A stretch of DNA of 64,000 bases from Eledone cirrhosa (Eukaryota; Mollusca; Cephalopoda; Octopoda; Eledonidae). The notes beneath the pieces are model-generated. The model saw nothing but the letters and a program-made list of their open reading frames with translations, did no database searches and had not been told where the DNA came from. Positions 1 through 11,900 of this stretch are shown one piece after another; positions within the stretch are counted from its first letter, which is position 1, and every line of letters begins with the position of its first letter. Made by a program: the position numbers and the translations under genes. The DNA lies in contig OZ024740.1 of the NCBI GenBank assembly GCA_964016885.1, forward strand, positions 301,173,286 through 301,237,285, in the 5' to 3' direction.

Positions 1-1560
1 TTTAAGGGACGATCTAGATATGCTCAATCACCTCCCTAATATGTCACTTTCTGAAAAAAACCCTACTAGTGACGTTCGATGTAGTCAACCTATACTCCAA
101 CATCCCCCACAACCTAGGAATAGAAGCTATCCAATTCTGGCTGGATAATTTCCACAATGAACTCCCACAACGCATCAAAAAAGAATTCGTGATAGAGGGA
201 CTCAAATTTATCTTGGAGAACAACTACTTCGTTTTCAATAACAAAACCTACAGGCAGAAATCTGGGACCGCTATGGGAACGAAAACAGCCCCTACTTATG
301 CCAACCTAGTAATGGGATACCTGGAAATCACCCTCTACACTAAAGTCCTAAACAAATTTGGAAACACCCTCCACTTACACATTGAAAAGAACTGGAAGCG
401 ATATCTAGATGACTGCTTCATCATTTGGCACGAAAACATCGAAAAACTTAAAGAATTTCACACCCTTATAAATGGGCTCAACACAAATATTAACTTCACG
501 ATGGAATACAGCCATCAACAACTCCCCTTCCTCGACATCCTCATTAAGATCCATAACAAAAAGATAGAAACAGACATATACTACAAGCCCACAGACTCCA
601 AGCAATATCTCCCCTTCAACTCTTGCCACCCTAGACACGTTAAAATGAATATTCCCTACAACTTAGCCAAGAGAATCTGTACTATAGTCTCCAATAAAAA
701 CATCTGCTACTTACGGCTACAAGAACTAAAGGACACACTCATGGGCAGGGACTACCCTGCATCACTAATTGACAATGGAATCCAACGTGCCCTAAAACTC
801 AGTACCCAGGACCTTCGACACCCTAAAGTAAATCAACCAAAACTAAAAGCTCTTCCATACATCTCCACACACAACCCCATCAACAATGAGGCCTTTGACA
901 CCATCCTCCAGAACATCCCTGTATTGAAAAAGGACAATAGAATGAACCAAATTCTACGAACACACGATATCATAAAGAGCAAAAGACAATCCAAGTCAAT
1001 GAAAAACATCTTAACACATGCCAAAGTACTGCCAACCACAACAACGAAACCGACAGTAAAAAAATGCGATAGACCCAACTGTGGCATTTGCATCAACCTA
1101 ATAGAGGGTTCGGAATTCTATTTCAAAGATGGACAACGTTTTATAGTAAAACACAATTTCACATGTGCATCGGAAAATCTAACATATGTATTAACTTGTT
1201 CAGGTTGTCGAGAACAAAACATAGGCCAGACCAAAAACAGCCTCCGCCAACGCATGACTGTCCATAGATCCCAAATTAAAATACGGGAATACAGGAAAAT
1301 ACCACTGAGTGAACACATTGATACCTGTGCCGCCCAAAATCATCCCAACTTCAGAATCTTTCCCCTCTACAAATTTAAAGATAATGCCACCCACACCCAG
1401 CGGATCAGCAAGGAATCTTACTTCATTAACAAATACGGACCCCGTCTAAACACTTCTCCCTAAGACGAACCCACAACATACACACGTCAAAATACATACC
1501 TACATCAGCACACATCTCTACCCACATATAAACACAATGACACACGTAAACACACATGCT
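1..1560 (+). mobile_element. Penelope-like element 1 (PLE-1), 3' part, cut by window edge
   Basis: The window opens inside a Penelope-like retroelement: the RT core is already in progress at base 2 and the endonuclease domain ends at 1463. A short CA-rich 3' tail runs to about 1560, before a TA/TATG microsatellite. No terminal repeat is visible because the 5' part lies outside the window. The protein is clearly different from the PLE at 14-19 kb, so two PLE lineages are present. Confidence 0.85.
2..1463 (+). pseudogene. PLE-1 reverse transcriptase plus GIY-YIG endonuclease, 5' partial, frameshifted
   Basis: This encodes the RT-endonuclease polyprotein of a Penelope-like element, which copies RNA into DNA at a nicked target. 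An open frame of 464 codons starts near 69 and continues RT motif A (TFDVVNLYSNIP). The motif A stretch is followed by the GTAMGTKTAPTYANL block and the catalytic YLDD (residues 112-115). The C-terminal part has a cysteine cluster (CDRPNCGIC), then the GIY-YIG-like core with YVLTC near residue 366 and NIGQT about 20 residues later. The second core Tyr is replaced by Asn, which may impair cleavage. Upstream of 69, the matching protein (LRDDLDMLNHLPNMSLSEK) is in another frame (bases 2-58). The shift falls in the A run at 54-60, so the copy is probably dead even though the rest is open. The family is clear; the clade within PLEs was not determined. Confidence 0.85.
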
Positions 1561-1584
1561 CTATGGTGCAATACAAAAAAATAT

Positions 1585-1670
1585 ATGTGCATATATATGT
1601 ATGTATATATGTATATATATATATATATATGTAGTGAATATATGTATGTGTATATATATATATAGTGAAT
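1585..1670. repeat. TA/TATG microsatellite
   Basis: Imperfect alternating TA and TATG units immediately follow the PLE-1 tail. There is no coding content; apparent open frames here are low-complexity Tyr/Ile/Cys strings. Confidence 0.9.
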
Positions 1671-1785
1671 ATCATTTCACACCTTTTATTGTTAAGATTT
1701 TTGATGTTCTATTAAGAGAACCGATTTTACTGAAAAAATCGTATAATGTACACCACTTTACCAGGGGGAAAAAAATAGTGGTCCA

Positions 1786-1999
1786 CCCACACACAAACAC
1801 ACACACACATATATATACACAAACACATACACACGCGTACATCAACATACAAACAGACTTATACACACACACACACACACACAAGCACTTCTCCGTATAA
1901 GACAAAAGCTGAAAAATATCTTTTGACATGCTAAAATACCCCCCATTGCTTTCATACACATTCTTACTGACCTTCGAATTACTCTGCTATATACACACA

Positions 2000-2090
<91 letters not shown>

Positions 2091-2240
2091 ACACACACAC
2101 ACACACACTTATCTTAATAGCCATTTGACACACATCGCTGCTGGCCATTGTCGCAGCATCGAACACCTTACTACTACTACTACACACACACCACACACAC
2201 ACACACACACACATACACACACTCACACACACACATATTT
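1786..2240. repeat. (CA)n microsatellite cluster
   Basis: There are several CA tracts (1786-1830, 1862-1882, 1994-2108, 2183-2234). The longest is almost pure CA for about 115 bp. Open frames across it are runs of Thr-His or Cys-Val and are not genes. Confidence 0.95.
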
Positions 2241-2261
2241 GTTGTGAAAGAGGCATTTCTC

Positions 2262-2491
2262 AATCTTGGCGCAAAACCAATTTTTTATCCACATGACCTC
2301 TACCGACCAATCAAAATTGTTTTGACAAAGAATTTTTGCTGGAGCCACTTTTTTAACATAAAAACAGTCTTGGGGCAAAATCAACTTTTTACATTCACAT
2401 GACCTGTACCGACCAATCAAAATTGTTTTGACCACAAGCATTTTTGCAACACAAAAATAACGCTGGAGCCACTTTTTAACATAAAAACAGG
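2262..2491. repeat. Tandem duplication of a ~110-125-bp unit
   Basis: Unit 1 (2262-2367) and unit 2 (2368-2491) share the blocks CATGACCT.TACCGACCAATC, AAAATTGTTTTGAC and GGAGCCACTTTTT plus AACATAAAAACAG in the same order. Unit 2 has a short insertion near 2445. No coding content was seen. Confidence 0.8.
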
Positions 2492-2766
2492 TAGAATTCC
2501 CAAAACTAATCAGATCAGAGCAAACAGTACGGACACTCTATCTCAAAATTATTTTTGAAAAGCATTTAGAAATGCGCAACCGGTAAAAACTTAAAAACTT
2601 AAAACCACAACTGAATACTAACCCATACAATCACTAATACTCTTTTATTCTTAATTAAACCATTTTTCAACTGTGAACAATTTGTCAGCATTTTCTATTC
2701 CGTTTACCAATATATAATAACTTGTGTGCTACACCTCTATTCTTTTAACTATATATATATATATAT

Positions 2767-2905
2767 ATTGTTTTGCGAGGACCGAATAAATTAGATTACC
2801 GATATAAAAGACACAGAAGCGAAAAGCGAATACCAACCAAACAGTGAGTGTGTTCTGTTATTAATTCTGGCAATATTACACAAATGTGACCCTCCCCAAG
2901 TATAA
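2767..2905 (+). mobile_element. 3'-end scrap of the PLE-2 family
   Basis: This stretch matches the last ~140 bp of the PLE-2 element at 18733-18870: GGACCGA.TAA.TTAGAT, TATAAAAGACA, CCAACCAAACAGTGAGTGT, TTAATTCTGGCAATATTAC and GACCCTCCCC. As in PLE-2, it runs directly into a TA microsatellite. The rest of the element is absent. Confidence 0.8.
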
Positions 2906-2909
2906 TAAT

Positions 2910-2967
<58 letters not shown>
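2906..2967. repeat. (TAA)/(TA)n microsatellite
   Basis: Near-pure TA dinucleotide tract between the PLE-2 scrap and the foldback element that follows. Confidence 0.95.
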
Positions 2968-2969
<2 letters not shown>

Positions 2970-3497
2970 CATTTCTGAAAACGTGTGTTGAAGCTGATAT
3001 TGTTATACTTTGGGAGGGTCATGTTGCCAATAAGAAATACACGCACCAGTGGCTTTCACTTCAATTTATTATAAATTAAATATATAAATTTAGGAATTTA
3101 TAAATTCCCGGTTGGTTGGTTGGTTCCACAACCAGACGATTGTTCATATATTGTCAAAGTTCTTACGTCACACATTATGTGACCTCTTCAGTGACTGGGG
3201 ATTCTTTTCTTTGTTTTTGTGCCTCGCCTTTGTTCTGTCCTACAAAAAACAAGATGGCGTAGGACAGAACAAAGTAGAGGCACAACAACAAAGAAAAGAA
3301 TCCACAGTCACTGAAAAGGTCACATAATGTGTGACGAAAGAATGTTGACAATATATGAACAATCGTCTGGTTGTGGAACCAACGAACCAACCGGAAATTT
3401 ATAAATTCCTAATTTTGTAAATTTAATTTATAATAAATTGAAGTGAAATTATCTGGTGCGTGTGTTTCTTATTGGCAACATGACCCTCCCAAAGTAT

Positions 3498-3505
<8 letters not shown>
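2968..3505. mobile_element. Foldback (palindromic) element FB1
   Basis: Two inverted arms (about 2998-3243 and 3259-3505) meet at 3251 around a ~15-bp spacer. Matching landmarks are TTGGTTCCACAACCAGACGA on the left and its complement on the right, the GTGACCT/AGGTCAC pair, and the outer GTTATACTTTGGGAGGGTCAT with its complement. The arms carry small indels. The element is flanked by TA tracts on both sides. The two mirror-image ~71-codon open frames inside (3112-3390) are produced by the inverted symmetry and are not a gene. Confidence 0.85.

Positions 3506-3538
<33 letters not shown>
3504..3538. repeat. (TA)n microsatellite
   Basis: TA tract directly abutting the right end of FB1. Confidence 0.9.
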
Positions 3539-3539
<1 letters not shown>

Positions 3540-3947
3540 CAAGGTGTATTATTGGTTGTGCAAAATGGTCCAATAAATTTTTGTTAGCAATATTAAGTTC
3601 CCCACGCCTTAGTATATCTCCAATTCCATTCAAGGGAACAGCTAGATGATGTAAAACGGAGTATTAGTATCAACATGAAAATCCGAAGGCAAGGTAACAT
3701 TTCCATTCATTTTAATCACGACACATAATTCAATAAGAGATAGATCGATTGTGAAGCCATGATCAATTATCACTGATATCATCAGGTGAAAATGAATTGT
3801 CTTCAAATTCTTGATATGAGGGAGAAAATTAGCAATGTTCACTCACAGAGTTTATTCCCTCATATGAAGATCTAGCAGTCAAAATTAAGGTCATAAAACT
3901 ATCAAATTTCTATATCCCAATAGGTGCAAAAGACGTTGGTCATCAAT

Positions 3948-4190
3948 CAAATCTGTAGAAATACAGTCGGTCACAGTTAATGTGAGTGGGTACACACACA
4001 CTCAACACCCACACACACCGACTCGAAGTCAAAGAAAAATATATAAATATATATACACACATCAACACAGTTTCAAATCTGTAGAACTATAGACGGTCAC
4101 AATTAGTGTGAGTCGGTACACACACACTCTCACACACACCGAAGCGATGTTAAAGAAAAACAATAAATATAAGAATATACCAACATAGCA
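3948..4190. repeat. Tandem duplication, ~126-bp period
   Basis: CAAATCTGTAGAA begins at 3948 and again at 4074. Each is followed by CGGTCACA.TTA.TGTGAGT, GGTACACACACACTC and AAAGAAAAA. The two units differ at scattered positions. The rest of 3540-4430 holds no gene that I can see. Confidence 0.75.
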
Positions 4191-4426
4191 TTCACCGAAA
4201 GTTAGTTTACAAAACAACAAATGCTATATTGGTTAAATCTCAATTTGACGATGCAAATTGGAAATATTGGGTCAACCACAGCCCCGTACACACACACATA
4301 CACACACAAGCAAGTAAGTTCAATTCAGTGTTCTCCTATAGGTGTATATATTGAATTGTAACATCCGTATCTCCAAATAGTGTAGGTTATGTTAAATACA
4401 CATCCGTATCGTCCGGATTTTCATTT

Positions 4427-4578
<152 letters not shown>

Positions 4579-5727
4579 TGTTGGCGCTTATAAATAGTGA
4601 TGTATATATAAGGATGTACGTATTGATAATCAGTAATATACTCTATCTTTATTTAAAAACATTTTGAAAGCATTTCGCTAATAATTTAATGTAGTGACTG
4701 TCGTCACATACCTAGCTTCCGCTAAAACAAAGGGAAATAACCGCTCTGTCTGTAAATCAGTTACAACAGCTCATAAAAATATCTGGAATGCTAAACGAGT
4801 CCAGCTTCTATAGCTTACAGCAAATGCATAGCCTTGACAGCCACTTACAATTGAGAAAAGATTGGTTGTAAGCTATATTTTCATGCATAGTGTATATCTA
4901 TACTCCTCCCATTCTCGTCTTCACTCTTCCTTTCTCCCGGTCTTCCTCCCTCGATGTTTGTTTTTCATCTCTCATTTTCTTACAATACCTTTTTTTGTCA
5001 TATGAACTATATCAATGCGTATATGTTCAAATAAATCCCACCTGATAAATCGTTGTTTCAATTGATTTTCACTACAAGGGTTCTCAGGCCCAGAGTCCCA
5101 AAGGTAAATAATTCGCCCATGTTTCACTTTCATCAGTATTGATGAAAGTGTTCCCCTGACCAATTCTATACAATGATGCCAATGAAAATCACTTAAAATC
5201 AGTCATCATTTTTAATCTAGTCAAAATTCAAAATACTTCTTAATTTGTGTAAATGTATATGAAGAAAAACAAACAAAGACCGTTAAATATACATATTGAA
5301 ACATTGTTATAAATGTATGGGATTTGTAATATATAAAAGACAGTCTAACTGAAACAGAAATTGGCGATAATGTCATGCATATGCACTAAAGACGTTATTT
5401 ATTTAACAAATGATAAGATTTGTATGTCCTATATTGGAAAAGTATTTGTTGTTTAATGTCAGGAATGCGACTACAAGTTTAGATTAATCTCTTCATTTTT
5501 ATCATTATATAACCCCAAAATAACCAGCTCCAAATCTTACGATCGACGTTTTTGTAACATTTCCGTACTGTATACTTATTGATTAAAGCTATTTGTATTT
5601 TTCATGTTTTCAATTATTTCTCTTCGATAATCTAGCAAACATCTCCGAATCTAAAATTTTCAGTTTTGTACTATTTTGAACAAATAATTTCCACTAGTTT
5701 ACAACATATCCTTAAGCATCTCCTTTC
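4579..5727. other. AT-rich non-coding stretch
   Basis: No open frame with convincing protein features, no RNA gene and no recognised repeat. Open frames are short and bounded by random stops. Confidence 0.6.
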
Positions 5728-5950
5728 ACAACAACACCATGGTGTAGGTTAGAATAAAGAAGAGACAGAAAATAAGAACTTATTCACTGAGGAAGTTACA
5801 AAATGTGTCACCAAAGATCTTTGGCAATAAATAAACAACCATCCGGTTATTAAACTAAGCAACTGGACATTTATAATAAATTGAAATGAAAACTAAGAGG
5901 TGCGTTTGTTTTATTTGCAGCATGACCTTCCCAAATTATAACAATATATG
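5728..5950 (+). mobile_element. Diverged half copy of foldback FB1
   Basis: This aligns with the right arm of FB1 (3250-3505) in the same order: ACACCATGGTGTAGG, a TCACTGAGGAAGTTAC-like block, ATGTGTCACC, a CCATCCGGTTATTAA block, TTTATAATAAATTGAAATGAA, GGTGCGTTTGTTT, and the end GCATGACCTTCCCAAATTAT plus AACAATATAT. The left arm is missing, so this is an old single-arm remnant. Confidence 0.65.
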
Positions 5951-6017
5951 TTTTAACAAAAATTTTCAGATAATCATCTTGAAAATAAATACAAAAAGGC
6001 TGTACATATGTCTTTCT

Positions 6018-6092
6018 CTCAGAGAGAGAGAGAGACAGACAGACAGAGAGAGGGAGGGAGAGAAATTGTCTGTGTAAGAGAGAGAGGTTACG
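6018..6092. repeat. (GA)n microsatellite
   Basis: Imperfect AGAGAG/ACAGAC tract. Confidence 0.9.
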
Positions 6093-7194
6093 GTGCTGAA
6101 AACCGAGGCAACCACTAATCATGGGAATACTCAATGCAGTAGGAGAAACAGTATGTATAAAGATAGTTAAGATCCCGACCGGAACGCCAAGCGATTTCGG
6201 CTTGAGTGTTCAGCAAGCCTTTTCTATGGTGATGTAAATTTTGCAAGGTCTGTAAATATAGATCACTAGTTTTGGTTGTGCTTTGGTCAAATTTATGAGA
6301 GTAGTAAACTGGGTTGATGGAGAAAGTGGAGCTGACAGATAGTGGTAAGTGTTTCTAAGCAGGTTAGGGTCCAGGACAAGGAAATAATGTGAGTGGGTGT
6401 AGTGGTGATTACTGGGTAGAAGTGGAGTACAAGGATGAGGGGAGTAATGGTCATAAGAATAGGGGGTGATCATATTTTATTTTTTGCTCATTTGCTTCTA
6501 CAGAACACAATTTTATTTTATTATTTTCTTTAAAATATTCCTTCAACTTCTAAGCCCTGCCCGCACATATTCTTAACCCCACCAAAGAAATTATTAAATG
6601 TATGAATGTATTCAGAACTTAGAACCTATGGCATAAATATTTAGCGTGCATTACTATTACACAATATATAAAGGGTAAAATACAAAGACAAAATACCACA
6701 AATAAAACAGAGTTTGAGTTGAATAAATCTTTAGTGAGAATCATATTTAGAGTACTTATTATAAAATAAGATAATTTGACAGTAGGAACTGCTATACAGA
6801 AGGCAGAGCCAACTAACATTTGGATGAAACCAGACATATATATAATAAAATGGGAACTGTAAAATATATTCAAGAGGTAAAGAGAAAATGATTCCATACT
6901 CAGCAAAATGACAGATACAAATCATTTCACACCTCCATATTTATGAGGATCAAAGAACGCTTTTGGTAAATGTGTGTATCTTCACATATTCGTAACGATA
7001 ATGGTAGGTATGATGATTTTTGAGTCTATATCTTGTCGATGTTCATGTTGATGGGTTAATGAATATTGATGGCAATCTTCCAAATTACTGCAGAATGTGT
7101 TCACTGACAATAATGAAGTGGATATGATCAATGCTAATTGCTAATGTGAAAATGAATAAAGTTTCTAATCATCATAAAGTAGAATAATATTGTT
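6093..7194. other. AT-rich non-coding stretch
   Basis: No supported gene. Open frames at 6210-6473 and 6619-6925 (minus strand) are Ser/Tyr/Ile-rich and lack recognisable domains. Confidence 0.55.
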
Positions 7195-7203
7195 CAGGTT
7201 ATC

Positions 7204-7440
7204 AAAGTGGAGACAGGTTGCCTAGTGATAAGGATCTGGACGTAAGATCACAATGTCCTAGGTTCGATTTCTGGGCTGGGATTTTCTTCTTGTGTTCTTG
7301 AGAAAAACACTTCATTTCACGTTGCACCAGTATACTAAGCTGAAACAGAGTACCAGCAGGCGGGTTATTGAACTCTCACTCGATTCACGCCACAAAACCA
7401 AGATAAATACAGACATAATGAGTCTCCTGGCTTGGGACAG
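7204..7440 (+). mobile_element. tRNA-derived SINE, diverged
   Basis: A pol III-type promoter is visible. The A-box-like TTGCCTAGTGATAAGG is near 7218, and the B-box-like GGTTCGATTTCTGG is near 7260. The downstream body TTCTTGAGAAAAACACTTCA and TTTCACGTTGCACCAGT matches the layout of a cephalopod tRNA-SINE body as I recall it. There is no clear tail. A second short SINE-like scrap (GGTGGTAGATTGGCAGA) lies near 7470. Confidence 0.6.
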
Positions 7441-7998
7441 ACTTTAGCGTATCAAAGTAAAAAGGCGGGTGGTAGATTGGCAGATTCGATGGGGATTTGA
7501 GGGAACGATTGGCCCTATAGTTCTGGTTATTTACCTTCTGAGATCAACTTCCCCATTCATCTTCCCATGTTCGATAAAATCAGTGTCTTAGGTAAGCTGA
7601 GAGATCGATAGAATTAACATACCTCCCCACGCCTTAGATTGGTTGCCTTGTTTCAAAATTAGAAACCATTATTATTTGAAGGATTGGCATATTTATAGGC
7701 ATTCTAACCATTTTCATAAATATTCTCATTCTTATCATAATCCTGATATTGTTCTCATCATAATCAAAATCAGAAACTTTCATATCTTGTGCTTCTTTAT
7801 TGTCGATACACATTCAACTTTACTACCACAGGTATGAATAAAATCGAAAATGTTGAAAAATAAATAAACTGTTAAAAGAAGTACGTTAGCAGAACATTTG
7901 AATTTCATCAGAGTTTTATTATATATAATATCATGGGGAATATCTTAGCTGCGGAAGATCAGTGGAAACATTTTCCTTTGATAATTTTCAGAGCAATT

Positions 7999-8003
7999 TT
8001 GTG

Positions 8004-8024
<21 letters not shown>
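7999..8024. repeat. (TG)n microsatellite
   Basis: Short pure GT tract. Confidence 0.9.
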
Positions 8025-8034
<10 letters not shown>

Positions 8035-8838
8035 CTGCGCTTCTTTCTCCATGCAGGTTTTATGTAGGTTAAGTCATTCATAATTCATAGGAAACGTGGC
8101 ATAAAAATTAAATTTCACTGACGTTGAAACTGATTAATTCAGGAACACTAAGAAATATCGATGCAAGTAACTTTTCGTCATTGGGGAAGGAGCCGAAGCC
8201 TTTACTTGAATGAAATTGGTTCGTAGATTAAAACTCATTCCGCCGTAATGTCGAAGTTCATTTTAAGCAATGTTAAACGTGGAGACGTTTTTAATAAACT
8301 ATAAATTCTGTTTACGTACTGTATTGTTTATTCTAATAGAAGCATTTAATGCGATCACATATACGACATTACCGACTTATGTGGATGCTAACGGTGATGA
8401 AAAATACAATTAGCTATTGTAATTGTTGACTTAATGAGCTTTCTCAGAACAGATATGTCCAGTCTGGTCACATCTATAGACTGGAGCACGAATAGTACAG
8501 TCTAGAATGTATAGTTTATTTCATGATTCGAACATTATCTCTGAACATAAACATATTACTTTAATTTCACTCTGAATCTAATTGCTAATATTTATGTATT
8601 TGTGTTTTCTGCTATTTGACTCATGAGTAGATAACATTTTAACTTTTTATATAATGCTTTCAATAGGCAGACATCGGCTTCGGGGATGAATGACAGCTCC
8701 GCAAGTTAGAGCAGTTCTAACCACACTGAAAGTCAATGATATTCAAGAAATAAGAAATCAACTCTACATATGCAGAAATGTGTACTGATGTAGTAACTTA
8801 GTTTTGGGTGGAAACTTATGTTTATTATTAACCAGCTT

Positions 8839-8990
8839 AGTAGGCGATGGATTGGCAGTATCGGTAGAGGATCGGACGCCATGCTTTTCAGCATAGAGTT
8901 ACGGCCCTTTATGATCTGAGTTAAAATCCCGCCAAGGTGAACTTTGCTTTTCATCCTTACGGTATCGATACAATAAAATACCAGTCACAC
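8839..8990 (+). mobile_element. tRNA-derived SINE (same family as the copy at 27319)
   Basis: The order of blocks GATTGGCAGTATCGGTAGAGG, GGACGCCATGCTTTTCAGCA, GAGTTACGGCCC, TGAGTTAAAATCCCGCC, CTTTGCTTTTCATCC and AATACCAGT is the reverse complement of the sequence at 27345-27501. The GAGTTAAAATCCC block occupies the tRNA B-box position. This family resembles abundant octopus/squid SINEs; the attribution is from memory. Confidence 0.7.
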
Positions 8991-8999
8991 AATTCCATT

Positions 9000-11900
9000 T
9001 AATTGATTTTCCCGCCCAAAATATTTCTAGCATTGTCCCTATATAAGAACCATTATTAATCAACTTAAAATGATAGAACAATCTCTATCATTCTTTTTAT
9101 AGAGTACCAACACATGATATAGAAACACCTTTATAAATATCTTAAATCCTTAGGCTAGTGATTGGCTTTTATAAACATATTATTTTCTGTACCTGAACAT
9201 ATACAGCTATATGGTTACTCGGAAACTCCAATAACACGAGTAATAAATCCCTATGAATTGCCTTATGTGCGAGACCAACACAGAAAATAATATTAACGGG
9301 TGTACGTGTATATAAGACGACATTGCGGAATGAACTTTCATAGAAGCGTATTATTTGAAATTGATGCGGAAGTAATCTCTGCTTGAGAAAATCACCTTGT
9401 GTCGGACAGTATAAAAGTGTTTATATTTTGGTTGTCATTGCCATGTAGCATATCATGTAAATGTCAAATTGTTCATTCTGATACTTACTACTTCTGAGAC
9501 AGCAATTCTTCTTAAAAATTGGTGAAACACTACCGCAAAGAAGCCATGAAAATCTAACGAAAATAATCGTTTGAAAATTGATTTTGCAGCTGTTATCTGT
9601 CTCTAGATTCGTAAACCAGTAAGGAAATTCATTTGCATTTAGTTATATAGGATGGTGTCATTTCTGAAGTTTTCATTTAACATCTCAGTATAGAGCAACT
9701 ATGAACAATTTGGCAACAGATATTTATAATTTCTTATTGTTTTTCAGACAAATCCCATACAATTTATCCACAACATTTTCTCCGTTCTCAACGTATCAAA
9801 GGCGGAAATGTATACGCAGTTGTCTCCTATTATACTTCGTCACTCACTATCTTATGTTGGAAGAATTCTCGCTTGAGCAACTGTAATCTGCACATCGTTA
9901 ATAATGTTAGTTTGCAACTGTAGTGTTAGACATGTAACATTATTGTATTTTAATTTAGCCTCAATTATTTTCACTGAATGAAATAGTAAAATATACCTGA
10001 TGGTTTTGTCCCTCTACCATTCATGTAATTGCATTGGGGCTCTTTTCATGCTTCTTAATTATGTTATGCCGCCTTTCTCCAAATAATAACACAATATTTG
10101 CAAAGTCCATTGATGGATCATTGTATACTCGGTCAAATTATTATGACACAATATGTATAGTATGCTTCAGTTTGCTGAACGTTTTGACGATTTAAATCCG
10201 GTTTCACATGCATGTGTCTATCTTCATTTACTGATAATCATTCAGAATAAACAATTGATTTAAGAACACCAGCTGCCTGATAAGTATGAGAATCAACCAT
10301 TTGCAGATTGCATTTCCTTAAGCATAAGTAATGATGAATATAGAAACAAAGTCTGCACTGCATAAATGTTGACACTTAATTTTTCTAATATATCCTCCTA
10401 TCAAAGCTAATTTCAGATGCTGGAACATAGATATTATTCAGGATTTTATACAATTGCCATAGTCACATTTGATGAGAGGGAATCATTAGCAGGAATCGTG
10501 TTAATTGTCAACCGAGATGTTTTCAGTAAAACATATATTGTCAGACGCGCAGCAAAGTATACATCATAATCAGGAGGATCTTCTAATTTAGATAGATCAT
10601 TTCCGTACATACAGACATGATCTGCTTTTGGAAAGAGGATTATAATCAATAAAGAGATATAAATGAAATGTTTCTTCGGCAATACAAATAATATAGGGGA
10701 AATGTTCTCAATTGGATTAGCATTGGAAGGGATAGTGTCTTCATAATTGGATATATTGATATTTGAATCTTCTAATTTCTGGAGAATTGCCCGGTTGATG
10801 CATTTGTGTGTCGACAGTATATGTATAATATATTTATGTGTGCAAAAACACACATTTAAAAAAATATGTACAATAATATGGACAACCAAGTTCCACATAT
10901 ACATTTACGCATCCACACTCATACAATGGAATGCAAAATAAAAACAGAAACAAAAATATCTTATCAGTACTTTCATATTCATTGGCACTTAATATTGTGT
11001 TATTGACTCTGTGGTGATTCTATGCCACTTTCCAACATGGTACCATGACGCTTTCCTCACAATTTATGTAATATACATTTTCATTTTTCACGAGTTTTCT
11101 CTTTTCATTTCCTCATTGTTTCATTTAATGATGAATTACTTTAGTTTCAAACGTTAAACGTACGTAAGCTTTTCTTCTCAAACATCAGAATTATACAATG
11201 TTTATTAGTATGTCTTTTTGTATTTACAGTATAATCTCGTTATATATTTCCATATTGTTCAGGCATATTACCTGTATTAATTCTAGAAGCGAGTATATGT
11301 GACTGAGTGTGTGTGAGTTCTACAGAATGAGATTAGCTTTTATTACACCAAGTTGTATTGAATTATAAGCTAGAGGTAACCGAATGCTGTTTACCAGAGC
11401 ATACGATATAAAACATGTAGTTATAAATGTCGCAATTTAGCTTTAATAAATTCAAATTAAATTTGAATGTAGAAAATAATTAAATATAATACGTCGTAGA
11501 TTTATTATCTATAAACACCATGGAATTATGATGGTGACACGATAAGTAAAATATTTCTTTCTTGTAGACATATTGTAGTTTCAAAGACGATGTTTATATA
11601 GATAATTATGCTGCTATTTCTGTAGTATAATTAATATGACAGGTAACACAATACCTTAAATATGGATTAGCCATAATTACACCATTCTGCTAAGAGTAGA
11701 AATTACGACAATTTGATATTAATAAAAAGAATTTGCTGAATATAAAATGTATTACATATGTATGCATATAGTAAACACATAAAATTACACACATATTTCC
11801 CCAAACAAGAACATATATGTGCGTTACTACGTCTCTCACGTTCGGGTATTTCATAATATTTATGCTGAATTGAGTAATAATCATTATCATATGTATGTTG

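Noticed and set aside
1556..2402. Open frames of 60-114 codons in CA/TA microsatellites on both strands
   Set aside because: They encode Thr-His, Cys-Val or Tyr-Ile strings generated by the repeats.
3112..3390. Two mirror-image ~71-codon frames
   Set aside because: Products of the inverted symmetry of foldback FB1; nearly the same peptide read from both strands.
7204..7290. A functional tRNA gene
   Set aside because: A- and B-box-like blocks are present, but no cloverleaf acceptor pairing is visible and a SINE body follows.
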